In this document: positions 36,386-51,300 of the stretch, in pieces
How positions within the stretch are numbered: the first letter of the stretch is position 1
How the letters are laid out: every line of letters starts with the position of its first letter
The notes under the pieces: model-generated
The model's database searches: none
What the model was told of the DNA's origin: nothing
Seen by the model: only the letters and a program-made list of their open reading frames with translations
Translations under genes and position numbers: made by a program
Assembly (NCBI RefSeq): GCF_037975245.1
Contig: NC_092568.1
Location: 27,028,501 to 27,092,500 of the forward strand
Length of the DNA: 64,000 nt
Direction of reading: 5' to 3'
Source: Apostichopus japonicus
Taxonomy: Eukaryota; Echinodermata; Holothuroidea; Aspidochirotida; Stichopodidae

Positions 36386-39300
36386 CTGGGGGGCAAAAAA
36401 ACAAACAATTGACTTAAGTTGCAGTTGTTTCTAGAAATTATGACCTAACATTGTCTACAGTTTCATTGTTAAATGCTGATTGTTTTTAACGACAATAATA
36501 CAAAATGACTTTTACTTAATGAATGCTTAACATCTTTCACACAAAATGACATCCATAACGAACAGAAATACATCTCAATGAATTGGATTAATCCTCAACA
36601 TGTTTCTGATATCTTCGCATAAATTCCCAAACTATCTATGGGGGTCAGCAAATTAACTGAAAATAAGCATTGGACAATACAATTAATCTCAAATTGTTAA
36701 TTGTATTGGGATTTGGTTACAATATCTATATTATTCCTGAAGGCCTAGAAGAACTAGTGGTTGTCACTGTTCAACAGCACCATACCTGCAGCATCGGTGG
36801 TTGGAAGACTGTCGTCTATTGCACTCGCCATCAGCTGTTGTCCCGCTAGATCCAAACCTTTGTTCAGATCAGCTCTGCCATCCAGTACGTGATTGGTGAC
36901 GGCCAGGAGTTTGATATTTTCGTTGATCCTGATCCCAGGTGGGGACCCCCTGCTGGATGAATGTCCTCCGACGTTACCGTTGAGCCTGTCCTCTCCGGTC
37001 TCCTCCTGTTCCGATAAACCCTGAGATGATGATGAAGTTGGAGATATCACATTCTGCTCCGCCCTCAGAGGATCCTCCTCGGAGGCAGAGCTGCTGAGCC
37101 CGCTCTGGTGTTCTCTGAAAGTACTTGGGTTTTGTTTCAGTTCAGCCGATGCTGACAATACTTCTAGTGGGTCAGAGTTGCTCGGTGGACTAGCCACTTT
37201 GTCTAAATTGGAAGATGATGCGATAGTGTCCGTGGCGTCACTGCCACCGAGGAGGTCAGAACTAGCCGACAGAGGATCGATATCCGATGTCACAATAGGG
37301 CTGGTAACATCGCCACTCTCTACGCCGGCATCGTCCGTCCTAACATTATCAACGCTACCTGCACTCACTTCTGGCAACGACCGAGAATCACTCCCTGGCG
37401 GGATATCACTGAAAGAAGTATCGGGCAATGAGGAGCGCTCGGCGGTGACTGCCAGGGTATCGATACCGTCCCTGGTATCACCATTAGCTGCTGCCACCAC
37501 CGGAGTACTGCTACTATCGATATGATTATTGCTGATGACGTCTCCCTCTGTCTCCACCCTCGTGGAATCTGGCAGTTCATCTGGCATTGACGATGAAGGA
37601 TGATTCGTTCCACTATGGACAGGGCTTGCTGGACTTACGACAATATTGGATGATGTCTCCCCCGTCTTTTCAGGGGGTTGCTGAGTTTCCTCCAATGACT
37701 GGCGATTATCGTAGAGCGATCTGTCGATATCCTCCAGGAACTGTTGCTGTAGCTCTGCGTGACCATTTAACTGGTGGTTATCAAATTAAAAATATATCAG
37801 GGGTATTGGTAAATAGGCCAAAATATGATATGGTTTATGTAAAGTATCAGAATTGTTGGCTTTCAGGTGGGAATCAGTTTAGAGGAAGTGTAAATATCTT
37901 TCTGGCACATGTCAGAGACTTTCCAACAGCTTTCATATTTCCTCACATTTACAACTCAACTGTTCAAGAGCGCTGTCAAAATATCCTCATGAGCAAGTTA
38001 TTATCCAGGAGAAATATGGGATAAACCGGTAGAAAGACAACCAAAACACCTATTAAGCGACAGAACTAGTTACAATGTTACCTACTTGTCACGTAGATAC
38101 AATGTATCTCATTCCATTAGGGTAATAGGACTACACATACACTATAACCAACATTGCTTGCAATCTCCCTACATGAATGAAATGTTATCTACATAACCTT
38201 ACATTATACCTACATGATCAGTGAAACAACTCTGCAATAAACTATCTCACATGAAAGATTCCTGAAAGAGCAAAAACAATTTTAAAACAAAAATATATAT
38301 CTTAATAATTCTTAACATCCAAAACTAAATGGTATTGACAGGTTTCAATTGGCCTCGCTCTCGACAGAGTGAAGAATTACTCTGTGTCAATTCTCTTTAT
38401 CGACATGCCACGCGACATTTTACTCACATTTTCTTTTTTGATATTTTTGTCCAAGTCCAGTCTGAGTAGGACCTTGTTGAGGTTCAGTGACCTAGAAAGA
38501 GCCATTAGGCCTCCAGTCCTGATCTCATTCTCTCGGAGATCCAGACGAATCAATCGGCAGTTATCGGCCAGGTACTCGGCGAGGGCGATGGCACCTGCGA
38601 AACGAGACGGACAGAAGAAACAAAACGAAAGGAAGACTTATTAACCGGTAGCAGGGGAAAAAATATATCGGTTTATGAAAGGGGAAAAGAAAGGAAGATT
38701 ATCAACCGGAAGAAGGGGAAAAAATATATCGGTTTATGAAAGGGGAAAAGTATTAAACAGAACAGAGAACAATAAAACAAGACATTAATACCGATACCTA
38801 ATTAAGAGCCTGCCAGAGAAGGGGTAATGTGGGTAGGGATTTATCTTTTTATGTTTCTACTAATTCAATACCAAATCCTTAACCCTATGTTCAATTCATC
38901 ATTCTGTCATATTTATTGAGTGATGATATCGTATCATAAAACCAGTATTCTCGTTACTCACTCTTGTAATAGAACAAGATATCAGAACGAATGGGGGAGG
39001 TTCTCAGTTCTGTGTCGCATAATTCAAGTTCTATGTTCCAGTGTAAACAACAGATTAGTCAAAGTATTGTGAGTTTACATAAGAGGCAATGACAGATCAG
39101 GTATTACAAACAAACCATTTCAGGTTTTTATCATCTTTTCCTACAAACTCTCCTTTTTATTTTACTACATAAGAAGGAGTCTCATTTTTTTCCACTTAAT
39201 TTTGGTAGATTAAGAAATCTAAAGTACACAAAAAAAGGGTCCATTTTACAAACATGTCAAATAGCGGTCTGTGGGTCTCAGTGAAAAAGCAGTACTAACT

Positions 39301-42300
39301 AAAATCAATAGTGTTATCTAACAAAGTTCATTTAAATCCAATGTACAGACATCCAAGGTTTGGGCTGTGCTGCTGATCATATTTCACCATGTGCCTCCTA
39401 CTGTTGCATGTTTTCATAGACCCATTATAAACAAGTTGTAAGACATTCTCCTTCTATTCCCCCCGGCTGACCCCCTCCAGGGTAACTGCCATCTTCCTGC
39501 TCCCTCTGATTCCTTCCATAGCAGTGATGTACATCTAACAACGGTAGGCTGTATCTAAGGTCAAGTTAAATCGTGACTTTACGAAGAAGCAGAAGCTAAT
39601 GCAATCCCAGTCATCGATCAAATAAATTGATTGCCACCATTATTCCCCATAGGAAGCCTTCTGTGAACTTGTTCACTGTCTCAAAGACAGTGTTCATATT
39701 GAATTATCACAATGACATCCAGGCATGTGGAAAATTAATATTTTTCCCTTTTCTCTTTTTCTACTAAGTAGCTGTTTGATTTTTGTGGATACTACAATAT
39801 TTGGACGGAGAAGTCTGCAGAGGTATTACTTTCTTCATCTAGGCAGAGCTCAAATATAAAACTGATTCCTGCCATGTGATTATATAGATTTGTATGTGTA
39901 TCTATGTCTGTGTTAGTATGTTTGTGTACAGGTGCATGTGTTTAAGGTCATACAGTAATGGAAGCTGCACAAAAATACAATTCAAATGGCAAGACCTTTC
40001 CTTTACAATGAAATTATCGCCTGGACAAAGACAAAACACTCTTAGAGTAAAGATTATGCAGCACTTTGCAGAATATCCAATGAAAAACACTGTTCATGAC
40101 AAATAAAACATAATGAACAGTTTCTACTAGTTTCAGCATCTATGGAATTCATGAGGTGGATAGGGCAGGGGGGAGGGGGGGGGGAGAGGCATTCAAAACA
40201 CATTACTATGTTTTCATAGAGATGGAGTTTTAGAGGCAGGACTGATTTGATTTAGTTTGAAGCAAACTGTCTCAACTTGTTGGTTGTGACCTAGTTTTTG
40301 GTAGTCGTAAAGACTGACGGTCTTAAAAGTGACCCTGCGATCAGAACGACTGATAAGCACATACATATCGACTCTCTTCTGTTCATGGCCGGAGCTCATT
40401 TAAATCACATGCAAAATGACTTTCCCTCTGATAGGTTCAATGACCATCACTCATGAAAAGGCTACATGTTGATTTTTGCGGAATAAAGCTGATGCGACAT
40501 AAAACTAGCAAGATCTTAATCAGCGTTAGTCTTAAGCACACACTAAGTGCTTCACTTTCCAACATATTCCATGTTGAGTTAAGGTCCTATTCAGTCTGGC
40601 AGTGTCCGGCCTGCTTTGGTGGAGTGCGGTAACGTCACACATCCCCTAACTTTACATACTGTGTTAGACATATTATGTAGCTGCACGGATTGACACTAAA
40701 GTTACTGTGTTTGTGAGTCAAATTTTCAACCTCTTTTTTCCGACACAATTTTAATCAACACAGCACCAACGAAAGCAGCTAAAATTTGCAAAGTGAAAAG
40801 ACATATCAGTTTTCTACTCCAGGAAGCTTTGGTAAAACTTCTTCATCCATTTTACCGGAATGATACCATGAAATTTGACAATTGTGCTCAGAGTCAAAAA
40901 AATATTTCCTTGCTTTGACTCAAGACCTACACACGGGGTATAAATCTCATTATGGGGGTATCTCGTCACAGTAACTGTGAAATCACATAGCTGAAGGATA
41001 AAGCTAAACAACAGGGCAAAACCGAAGAGGTCATCATTTCCTATGACGTTTCAAAACAGGTCTGTTTGCTTCGCATTGCAAAGTTACCGTATACCACTCT
41101 ACTTGGATAATCTTTCTAGGTTGTCTGAATGACGAGGTTGGTCTTCCAGCTAGAGTTCAATGTTTGCGGTAATTTTAGGAGGTAGAATGAGAAGGAAGGT
41201 CCAGGTGCTCCGATGAGCGGAGATAAATGAGAAGTATCATAAACATCTGACGATGGCCTTAGAATAAACTGCTCAATCTATCAGGTTACCATGGAAATTA
41301 GGTCTAGTTGTCGAGGGAGGAACCTGAAAGAGGATATTAAACCAGACCTCAATTCTTGCAGACTTTATTACAAAATGCCCCTTTTTTTCTCTTGTATTAA
41401 ATTACCTTCATCGTTTATTCGACATGAAAACATTCCCATTCTCTGTAAGAATTTATTCTTCATGAGACCTTCCTTTAGTTTCATGATACCGTCAATGCCA
41501 AGGTTATTCTGTCCGATATTCAAAGTTTCAAGAGTTGTAATCATCGGCTGCAGCAAAGAAAAAACAAAACAAACAAGAAGGAATCATGATCAAAACAGTT
41601 GATTAGAATAAGCACTTCTTTTAATATATTTAGTTATTTAGTTATACATTTAATTATTTATCTTCCTCTGATGTGTCCTCCTTTCCAATTCAAGCCTTTG
41701 AGGACTTGTCCAGAATTCAAATTGAGTATCTATCTTTTGTCAATCCAGTGAAACTTAGAGACATTCCAAAAACAAAACAAAAACAACATTTTGTGCAAGA
41801 TTAGATATTTGTACTTTATGTCAGAAGTACGTAGATTTTAATTTGATACAGGTGTCTTCAGGGCAAACACTAACTGCAAACACAAGTGAGTACGTACTTC
41901 TATATTCAAGCATACTTCAAATACATCCGAGAAAACAGAGGGCATTGTACTTCAAGACACAGAAAGAGCTACAAAACAGCTAGAAAGGCAAAACCAAATC
42001 TGTGAACTTGAACGGAGGAAGTGGAAGGGAGGGAGGTGGGGGGGGGGATCTGATAGTGTCATATCATCATTGAACAGAAACAAACAACTGACTGGTTTTA
42101 GATATCCCATTTTTTGATCAATGCAGCATTCCACTGCCTAGATGTACAACATGTCTATTAAATGAGAGTCAAGTGGTATTTGTTGCTGTTCAAGACCAAG
42201 TTACAATCAGCCTAAGCTGAGGAGTGAGTACATTTAGTATCAAATATTAAGCACTCACCAGCGTTTTGCCGAGGTGGCCAGCACCAACGTGAGTGACGTG

Positions 42301-45300
42301 ATTGTTCCAGAGGACCAGCGTGTTGAGTTGACCTCTCATCTGACCTGCCAGTCCATCGCTAATATGAGACACCCCTACATCCTGCAGACAAAAGTGAAGC
42401 AAAAATGGGGGTAAAGATTAATGTACTTTGTGGATACACTTTAAGCCCCACTCCCCCCCCCCCCCCCTCGAAAAAAATATATAGCAATGAGTAAATGATC
42501 TGGAGGAACCTTTACCTTATATGAGAAATAGCTGGTCCAAAGGACAGAAAGCAAGCTTGATGCAAAGACACACCATATGATAGTGAAGGGCTCCCCCACC
42601 CCCTCGATCAATTTGTATGTTTGTTTAAATTAAAAAAGATTAGCACGATTAAAGCTAAATAATTGTTTGGCAATATTTCATATTTTAGTTTAGTCATAAC
42701 TTGTTTCTACATGATTGAAAGATGCTACATGGATGTGAGAGGTATTACTTTGGAGGTTGGGAGGTATGAAAGAGCAAAGGGGGAGTGGCAAGGAGAGGGG
42801 TGGGGAAGGAGGAAAAGTCTCGAGAGATGAGAGGAGTGTATGAAGAGGTTGAGATGTACTGTACCTGCATGTTGTTATTCCTTAGATCAAGTAATTTGAG
42901 TCCTGTGTTGTGTTTCAGCATGCCACCTATATGGAAAGCATCTGAGGGCATCAGTCTGTTATCGGCGAGGAACAGCTCTCGTATACCGTGGTTCATACGC
43001 AAGGCCGACACTGTCAATCAAGAAGGCAAAAATAACGGACACTTAAGAGAGTTGTTCACACACAATATCAAGACGACGATAGATTGTAATTGTCTCAAGA
43101 TAATTAAATATGTTGACCAAACATCTGGAGAGCATTAAAAGAAATATTACAAGTGTCTGAGGTCCCAAATGTAGACCACTGTAATCCCTGATTTACGCAT
43201 TTTGACGGACAAAGCGGGAATTATATTCCGCTCAATGAAATGTCATGACACTGCACACAAAACACATACTGTACATACATTTATGTTTTCCTGGCCTCTA
43301 GATAATAGTGCAACTATAATTTGGGAAGAGGAGGAAGGGAACCGCTTAAAGTTTGTCCCATTTCTAGAATGGGGGTGGGGGAGGGAGGATGTGTACTTTT
43401 GTGGACCTGCTAGAAGAGAGGGCAAAGAACTCTCCTTACAGTACTTGATAATTGTGAATAAAGCAAAATTGCAACATTTTGTCACATATTCAGCAGATTA
43501 ATAACATAAATAAGATAAATAGTAAGACAAATAACATGATAAATAAGAAGATAAATAACAAGAATGGTAAGACTGCTATACTGTAGTCGATAATCAATTC
43601 ACTCATTTGTTCATGGATATTCTGTCAAGAGACAAATATATCCACAAATATGTCCACAAATATATCCACCAAATGACCAAGGACATTACTCTTATGAATT
43701 GAAACATTAAAAACTTAGTAGATAAAAAGAAAGTTAAAGCACCCAAAGAAAAGGGGTTTCCTTTAAGTATCGTATTTCTGTTTAAATTACATTTTGATAG
43801 CCATAGGCACCTAAATGTAATATAAAATTCTCAATTCCTGCTTGTCATTAATTCTTTTCTTGACAATCTTTCAAAACAAATCCTGAAACAATAAAGCCAT
43901 GAGCCTCCTATAGCTTTGCCATCCAGGAAGCTGATGAGTTGAAGCCTGCAAGGGTTACACAACCTTCACAGAACCAATTACTGTTTTGAAAAACAATACA
44001 TATATAAATATAAAGCAATATGCTGACAGTCTTCCACTATTTGATGATCCAAGTTTTTTCTTTTCATTTCCTTCTTATACAGTAACAGCAGGAGGTAAAA
44101 AAAATTTTTGACGTAAAATTTCAACGTTATTCTTAAGTATGACATCCTAAGTCATATTTCTTTTCCTAATTAAGAATGACTACTAATTGGGGAACCAAGG
44201 AGAAATTCATTTTTAGATCTGTGAGACACAAAGTACAAAAGAATTTCACTGAAAAGTTGCAGCTTTCTCAGTTTGCTCTGCAAGTTTTGTTCCAAACGTA
44301 CTGAGTATTAATAAGAGTAAGATTAAAATTGTTCAAACTTATAGACACTACGATTTTGAAGGTGAAAGTTCAAGAGTAGGATATTCAAGAAATTGATTCA
44401 ATCTTGAACGTTTTTTTTTCTGTCCGGAACTGAACTTAGCCATAGTACAATATAGCATATAAACACAGATGAGGTCGTTAATTGGTGATTCTAGTTACAA
44501 AATATAACTATCTCAAAGAACATTACAAAGAACATCAAATTAATAAACTATTTAGCCCAGTGAATCACATTGTTTATATATATCACGCCATAATGTGTTT
44601 AACATATGAACATGGACTTAACTCTGAAAAGTTCAATTTTTTTTTTCTCGCAAACTTTAAGGTTTTATTTTTTTACTTTACAATTCATTTTCGAAATTTA
44701 ATCAATGCCTTTACAATTTCAAGATTCAAGAATTTTTGAAGTTTGCATATTGAATTCAAGACTGGTGACGAAACTCTTGTCAAAGCAACAGTAAGAATGT
44801 GAACATCCCCTGCCCCCCCTTCCCCTGCCCTCCCCCCACCTCTGGATACATCCTACTCCATAACCATGCTGTTACAAGTCTAATTATGCTACCATTTACA
44901 GAGGGTCTCAATGCTGACACTTAGCAGACCTTCCCCCAGTCTGCAGGACCTGTCACATCCAGTTTATCAGACAACTGAGGCAACCTCAAGCTTCATAAAG
45001 AAAACACACAAGAAAATATACAAACCACTGTACATGGCTAACTGCACATTATTATCCATTTAATGTACTGTGCCACAAGAAAAAAAAAGAAAGACGAAAA
45101 AAAAAAAATCATTTCTCTGGGGATGAAAAGTTGTAATATTTATGTACAGATAAAAACTGACCGAGGAAAGGTTACATAGAGAAGTATATCAAACAGGCTA
45201 CTATATACAGTATAATGAGATGGTGTACAATGTGCCTGGTACACAGAACCGCTAGACTCTAGCCTTCTTCAGCTTAGCCAATAGCGGAGAGGTATTTTCT

Positions 45301-48300
45301 TATACCTAGATCCAGTCTGTGATTTGCAACATTTTTAACAAGCAGACAAATGGGAGGGAAGGTCGGCGATTACTGAAACAGTAGTGGCAACGGCCTCTAC
45401 GCGCATGAGACCTTAATCAATAACGAGGATTTGTGCATCCTCACGAACAATGCATTGATATAATTGGACACAATTGCCAACAGCTACTGAGGCAAGATAA
45501 AATGCAAAGCGGGGGGATTCGAGCAAATATCCAGCATAGAATACTCTTAGAAGACGATGAATGGAATTATGCAATTTCACATCAGATCCACGCAAGTATT
45601 TTTAAATAGGAAAATAACTGTCAAGGCAAGATCTGTGTGCAATGCACAGCGTCTTTATACACTAAAAAGTTCAGAATTGATGATGTCAAGCATGTCTTCT
45701 AGGTTGTATTTCTGTTCTAGTTCTGGAATTTCTCCAACAAACGTCTTTTTTTTACAGTAAGTAACCGTTATAGGTTACAATCATTCAGGCTATACTGTAT
45801 ACTACTTGGCCCAAATTTGTGACAAATTTTTCTAACATATTTCAAGTCTTGAGCCATTGTTTGTGAAATTTGAAATGTACAATTAATTATAAGGAAGACT
45901 CTGGGACACAATTAAAACTTGAAATTTAGAATTAAAATCTTTTAAAGGAAGAGATTCTATAAAGCACTAACTCCAATAAGTGCCAAAGAAACATTGATGG
46001 AAATCAACTTGATACTAACGCATTTCCAAAATTTAACTGCTATGAATATTTATGAGCAACACACTTCCCTGTGTCCTCACTATTATCACTGTTCATAGCT
46101 TTTGTACACATTGCTCTACTTTCTAATATTAACTCTGCATGGATCCTACCTAACCCACTTCAACCCACTTCAAGAGTCCAAAGTACTGAGTAAATAAAGA
46201 AAGCCATAGTTGCGAGAAATGATACGTAATATGTGTGTCCATTTTTTGAACTGTTATATAACGCAATTGGAAATATCCTTCCATAAAACACAATCATGTT
46301 TAAATTGAAAAAAAAAAAAAAATATCTAGAAGCAGACAACCCAGATAGCATTTTATAGTCCTTCAAGTTTGGCGCCATACCTACAAAATCATTAAGTGGC
46401 ATTCAGGGGTTTGTTTCATCGACAGATCTGGCATTCAAGCTTTCTTCATTTCTCATATGATTTTAAAATGTAGAAGAGAGTTGGCTTCTTTGATTTCATG
46501 TCAAAGAGTGTTCTATTTGTTAACTTCTCCTCTGTTTAATAGCTACATCCATCCTTGGTACATCAAGGCAGTATTTACTCCTTTGATATGCTATCAGGTA
46601 CATTATGTGACACATGGAGAGTAAACGAAACCATCAATTTGTCTGTAATTGAACGTTGGCGAGACATCCGAACCGAACGCCTCTTTAATAGATAATGACA
46701 GAAGAGTACTGTTGGTGACTGATTTTGAATCCAAGAAAGAGTCATTTCTTGATGAAGCAGCAGCTTGCATGTTCAGGGTCACTTCATCCTTTGAAATGTT
46801 TTGTGTTGGGTATTCCTTATTGCTGTCTTTTATGTTTCTTATATGATATTGTGATATTTACCTTTCCTTTATAACCCAATACTGTAACCATTTCAACGCA
46901 TTGAATCCCTAAAGATTTGTTATTTCTCCCCAAATTGCAAGTGCATCGTAACGATCCAAATTAGCTGAAGGTTGATGATTACATCCCACAACAAGAAAAC
47001 AAAGACAAAAGGTGCCATAGGGCAGGCTTCAAAGCAGTACTACTAATCACATTCAAGCCTGAGACAAGATTCCCTGAAGGACTGTATATGGAATATCAAA
47101 CAAATGGATCTCTCATTCTGAATTATTCCGCATAGGAATGTTGACTGTAAGAATTAATGACATACCCTATGGAGATAACAGTGTTGAAAAACAGAAAAAT
47201 GTACAAACGGGAGAAAAAAATAAAAAAGGAAGGAAGGAAGAAAAACAAACTAGAATTTTGAAATTAAGTTGTTTTACTGTAAGTCCGTCCAATATACCGG
47301 ACAATAGGTTAAATAATTGGTTTGAAAGTATTTTCAGAGATAAGGAGAAACTTTGGTCCTTGTAAATTCCATTAAGATTTTTGGCAGTCACATCTTCATG
47401 GATTTTCCCATGCATCCTCAAAATCTTTGAAAAAATGATAATGCATTCAGCAATTTTAAAGATAATATGACCGTTTCAGGGATTTTGGATATTTCAGTAT
47501 TGCACAAAATCAATAAAACAATATACCTTTGCTTAAAGACATCATATTTTGATATAGATCTAGATTTAAAATAGTCTGATGCAGAGATTTTTCAAGGTAG
47601 GACCGAAGTTGATCAAAGAAATGTTTCAGTAAAATAAGGAGAATTATACTGTGGATGTAGCAAGATGGAGGGTATACAGTATGCTGGGAAACATAAACCT
47701 TGATAGTGTTTTAATTAAGAATGTACTGTAGTCGACAATTGGTAGAAGGGAATAAGGGAGGGGATGAGGGAGGGGGAGGGGAAGGAGGGTCATAGAGACT
47801 AAATCTTGATATTTAATAATACATTGACGGAATCCCAAAACTTAATGGTTTGGGTATTTTTGAACTATGATAGTTGCTGCCTTCAGAAGCTTCACCAAAC
47901 CTTTAAAATCAACGAGACTCCAATGGCGATACTGTAAATCTTTCTTTCAAAATTTGTAAACTTTTTTTTTTCTTTTCTTTTAGATTTCAAAATAGCTTTG
48001 GATACAAATGAGTGGAGATTTCTGCACTCAACACTGAGCTTTTTCAACTTTGGTATTTACTAAAAATTGGATACATCTTTTCTATAATAAATAGTACAGC
48101 TTCTGTTTGCAACAATGGTTACTCTTCAGGGCTTTCCAAATTCAAAAGAGGTGTCGGACATTGTTGTCCTTTAAAGCCCCTTTTTATTCATCCTTTTGCT
48201 GAAATTTTGTCTTTTTCTAATTCAAACAATGTCATAAACTCATAATGGGTTTAAAGTTGGGCATAATCAAGTTAAGATTTTACAATACCCGATGATACCT

Positions 48301-51300
48301 GTTGTGTTCCTTGACTAGAGTGAAATATTTTTACTGTACATGAAACTCTCAACTTACTCAATGGCTTCAGCTTGACATCTGGCCTTACTATTAACACATC
48401 TAAGTCGGATCTTTTTCCCCTGGGCCTTTTTGTTAACAAGTTGCCTTCTTTTTCCTTATAGTCAAAATATAGATATTACTTTGGTTCTATCCATTTTCTT
48501 GGGATTTTTTCTTAGGGAGTGATCTATTTAGAATCAATGATATTTAGAAGCTTTCGAGACTAACAAGCTGCCTCCGCTTAGGACCTCAGCTCATGGTCGA
48601 GTAGAGATCTTACTTCTATAGGCCATATTACTTTTGCTCTTTCGCAGCTGGTTTTCATTTTTTGGTTCTACTAAATCCTCCCGTTTCATTTATTAAAGAG
48701 TTGGAAAGTGTTTTCTTTTTATTTCACTTGGTACGGTAAGCCCGATAAAGTAAAGCGTCCTGTTTTGATAAATGACATTAACACAACCGGTTTAAAGGCC
48801 ATCCATGTTAAGAGCTTTATAAATAGTTTCAAATGTACATGGATTTGGAGCTATTGTTATAATTCAAAAGGGTCGTGGAAGACATTCCTTGACTTTAATC
48901 TTGCCAAGTATGGTAAAGATGTTTTGTTTCATTGTAATTGCGCCGCCCTCGATATTCGTATAACTAACCTATTTGTTAGGCAAGTTGTTCGTTTATGGTG
49001 CGATGCAACATATAGTACACCTACAATAGCCCAGCTGATTTTAAGCGTCAATCGATTTGGAATAACTCTTGCATAAAGATTAATAAAGGAGATTGTTTTT
49101 TGATCAACATTCACACGGTGGAGGTATTTTATATGTTTATGATCATTTTGATCAGGAGTGTACCATATACATTTGACAGGTTCAAAGCCAATCACCCCTT
49201 CACTCGTTATTGGGGATTGGTTAACGCTATTCCGAGATCCTGTATGATACACGGTGGCCTTAGAGGAAACCGTGACACCTATTTAGACTTATTAGACAAC
49301 TCGTATTTTAATAAAGCTCTGAAGCATATAGATTATTTTCTCAAGCTGTTTCTCGTCATTATCTGGAAAAAGTAGCCAAAACTCCCACGCTTATTAGAAA
49401 GTGGAATACTCTGTTTAACGACTTTAACCCCGATGATTGGGAGTAGATTTTTAAGATGCCATGGTTGTCAGTAAATGAAGTGAAGATCCGTTACTTTCAG
49501 TTTAGGTTTTTAACCAGGATTTTACCAACCAATAGACTTGTAAATTTGATGGGAAGAAAAATTAATCACCTCTCTGTTCATTCTGTAATACTGAAAATGA
49601 GACCTAGGAACACCTAATTTGGAATTGCACCTTCACTTCTACTTTTATTCTTGACGTTGAAATGAAATAACTTACCAAGCAGTTCTGTTATACAAAGCAA
49701 GGTATTTGTTTCGGGTATAAAAATTCACTTTGTCATCCTTATAATTTCCTTATCCTTATCCTTATCATTATTTCATTTTCTGCTGTTAACAGAAAAATGA
49801 AAAACCAGCCTTTAATGTCTTCTTTTACAAATTAAAATTTAATCTACAATTGTTAAATGGTATTTGTTTGAACCCAATACCAGCAAAAGAGACAAAGGTT
49901 GTTAATACCCTATTGATACGATTTACTTTACATTGGTTTGTGGAACTCATTTTACCTCAATCTGTTCTTTTCAAGGCATTATCGTCTTTGTATTGATATG
50001 CAGTGTTATTTCTTATCGAAGCTTTAGAAAAGGGAAAAAAAAGTTTTCAAATTCCTGTTCGTAGAATCATCCAAATAGTCTTCATGGAAAAAAATTGGCT
50101 TTTTTCCTTTGGATCGATAGTTATCTGTGAGTCCTCAACTAATGAGTACAAAGTGCCAACATAATGGAGCAAAATGGAGCGGAAAGGAAGAGAAATGTGT
50201 TTACGAACACAATATGTAAAAACATGAGTTGCTATAAACTACAACATGACTCATCGAATAAAAGCACATCCGTAGAAACCACCTGTCAGTCAAACTAACC
50301 ACATACGCAAATAAATAGTCAGAATTCAGAACACGTTATGCACTCAACACCCCTTTCTTACCATTAAAAAATGATCTCAGATAATCAAATAGTAAATGTT
50401 GAAGTGATTATAACAAATAAAATCCATACTGCCAGTTAATATATGGTTTTGGTAATACTTCACAGATAACACTATACAGTACGCTATGTCTATTCCATAG
50501 TTCAAGTGCATACAGAGATACAGAACATGGAGCAGGTAAAGTGCAATACTTGACTACTTCAAGTACAAACACGATTCATGTTGCTGACTTCCTCCGCCCG
50601 CACCCCCCCCCCCCATGAATACATATTAACTGATCAATCTTTGCTTCCTTTCCCATTTCTTGTGAATATCATATGTCCCATGTAATCTCAATATTTTGAA
50701 CAGCATAGGGAATAAACAGAAAACATGTCCCGAGGGCGAAATGTGGTAACAATTGGCATGAGATACGTTTCTAAATGCTACCCAGTGGAATAAATTAGAA
50801 GGAAACTTTTAACCTGCACGCGCGTCATACTCAAACATGCATTATATTCCTCTTTGATTAAGTTTTCCAAAAACGAGATGCTTCGATTGATAACTATCTG
50901 TATGAAGACTGGACAGCTCAAGAAAGGTCAGTTCTTCTCTCGCAAAACATCTACTTTAGAATTGAACTCGACGTCAACCCTCTCCACTAATTCAGTCATA
51001 AAAAAAATATGTATCACTTGCTCTAAACAAGAAGACTATCACCTATTTTATTGATGTCAACATTGTCCAATATATCTTTCGTTTCTTGGCTGAAAATATA
51101 CAGTTAGTATGTCAAGTATTAATTCCAATAACCGGAAGACATTATTTACGATGAGACTTTTGAAGCGTTTCAATAGAGGGCGCCGTCATACCGGTCCTTG
51201 TATGCATCATCTCCCGATCGACGTGACGTATTAGCATGACAAGGCTCGCCGGCATGCGTACACGTTGTCGGGTGAACGTGCAAACATACAGACACGTGCC

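Noticed and set aside
36754-36785. Ending of PPP1R37 at the TAG after LLNSDNH
   Set aside because: A good GT donor at 36785 and an in-phase exon at 36385-36291 make intron read-through more likely. Kept only as an alternative end.
37178-37525. 115-codon plus frame opposite the PPP1R37 tail exon
   Set aside because: It is the antisense shadow of the GC-rich coding exon.
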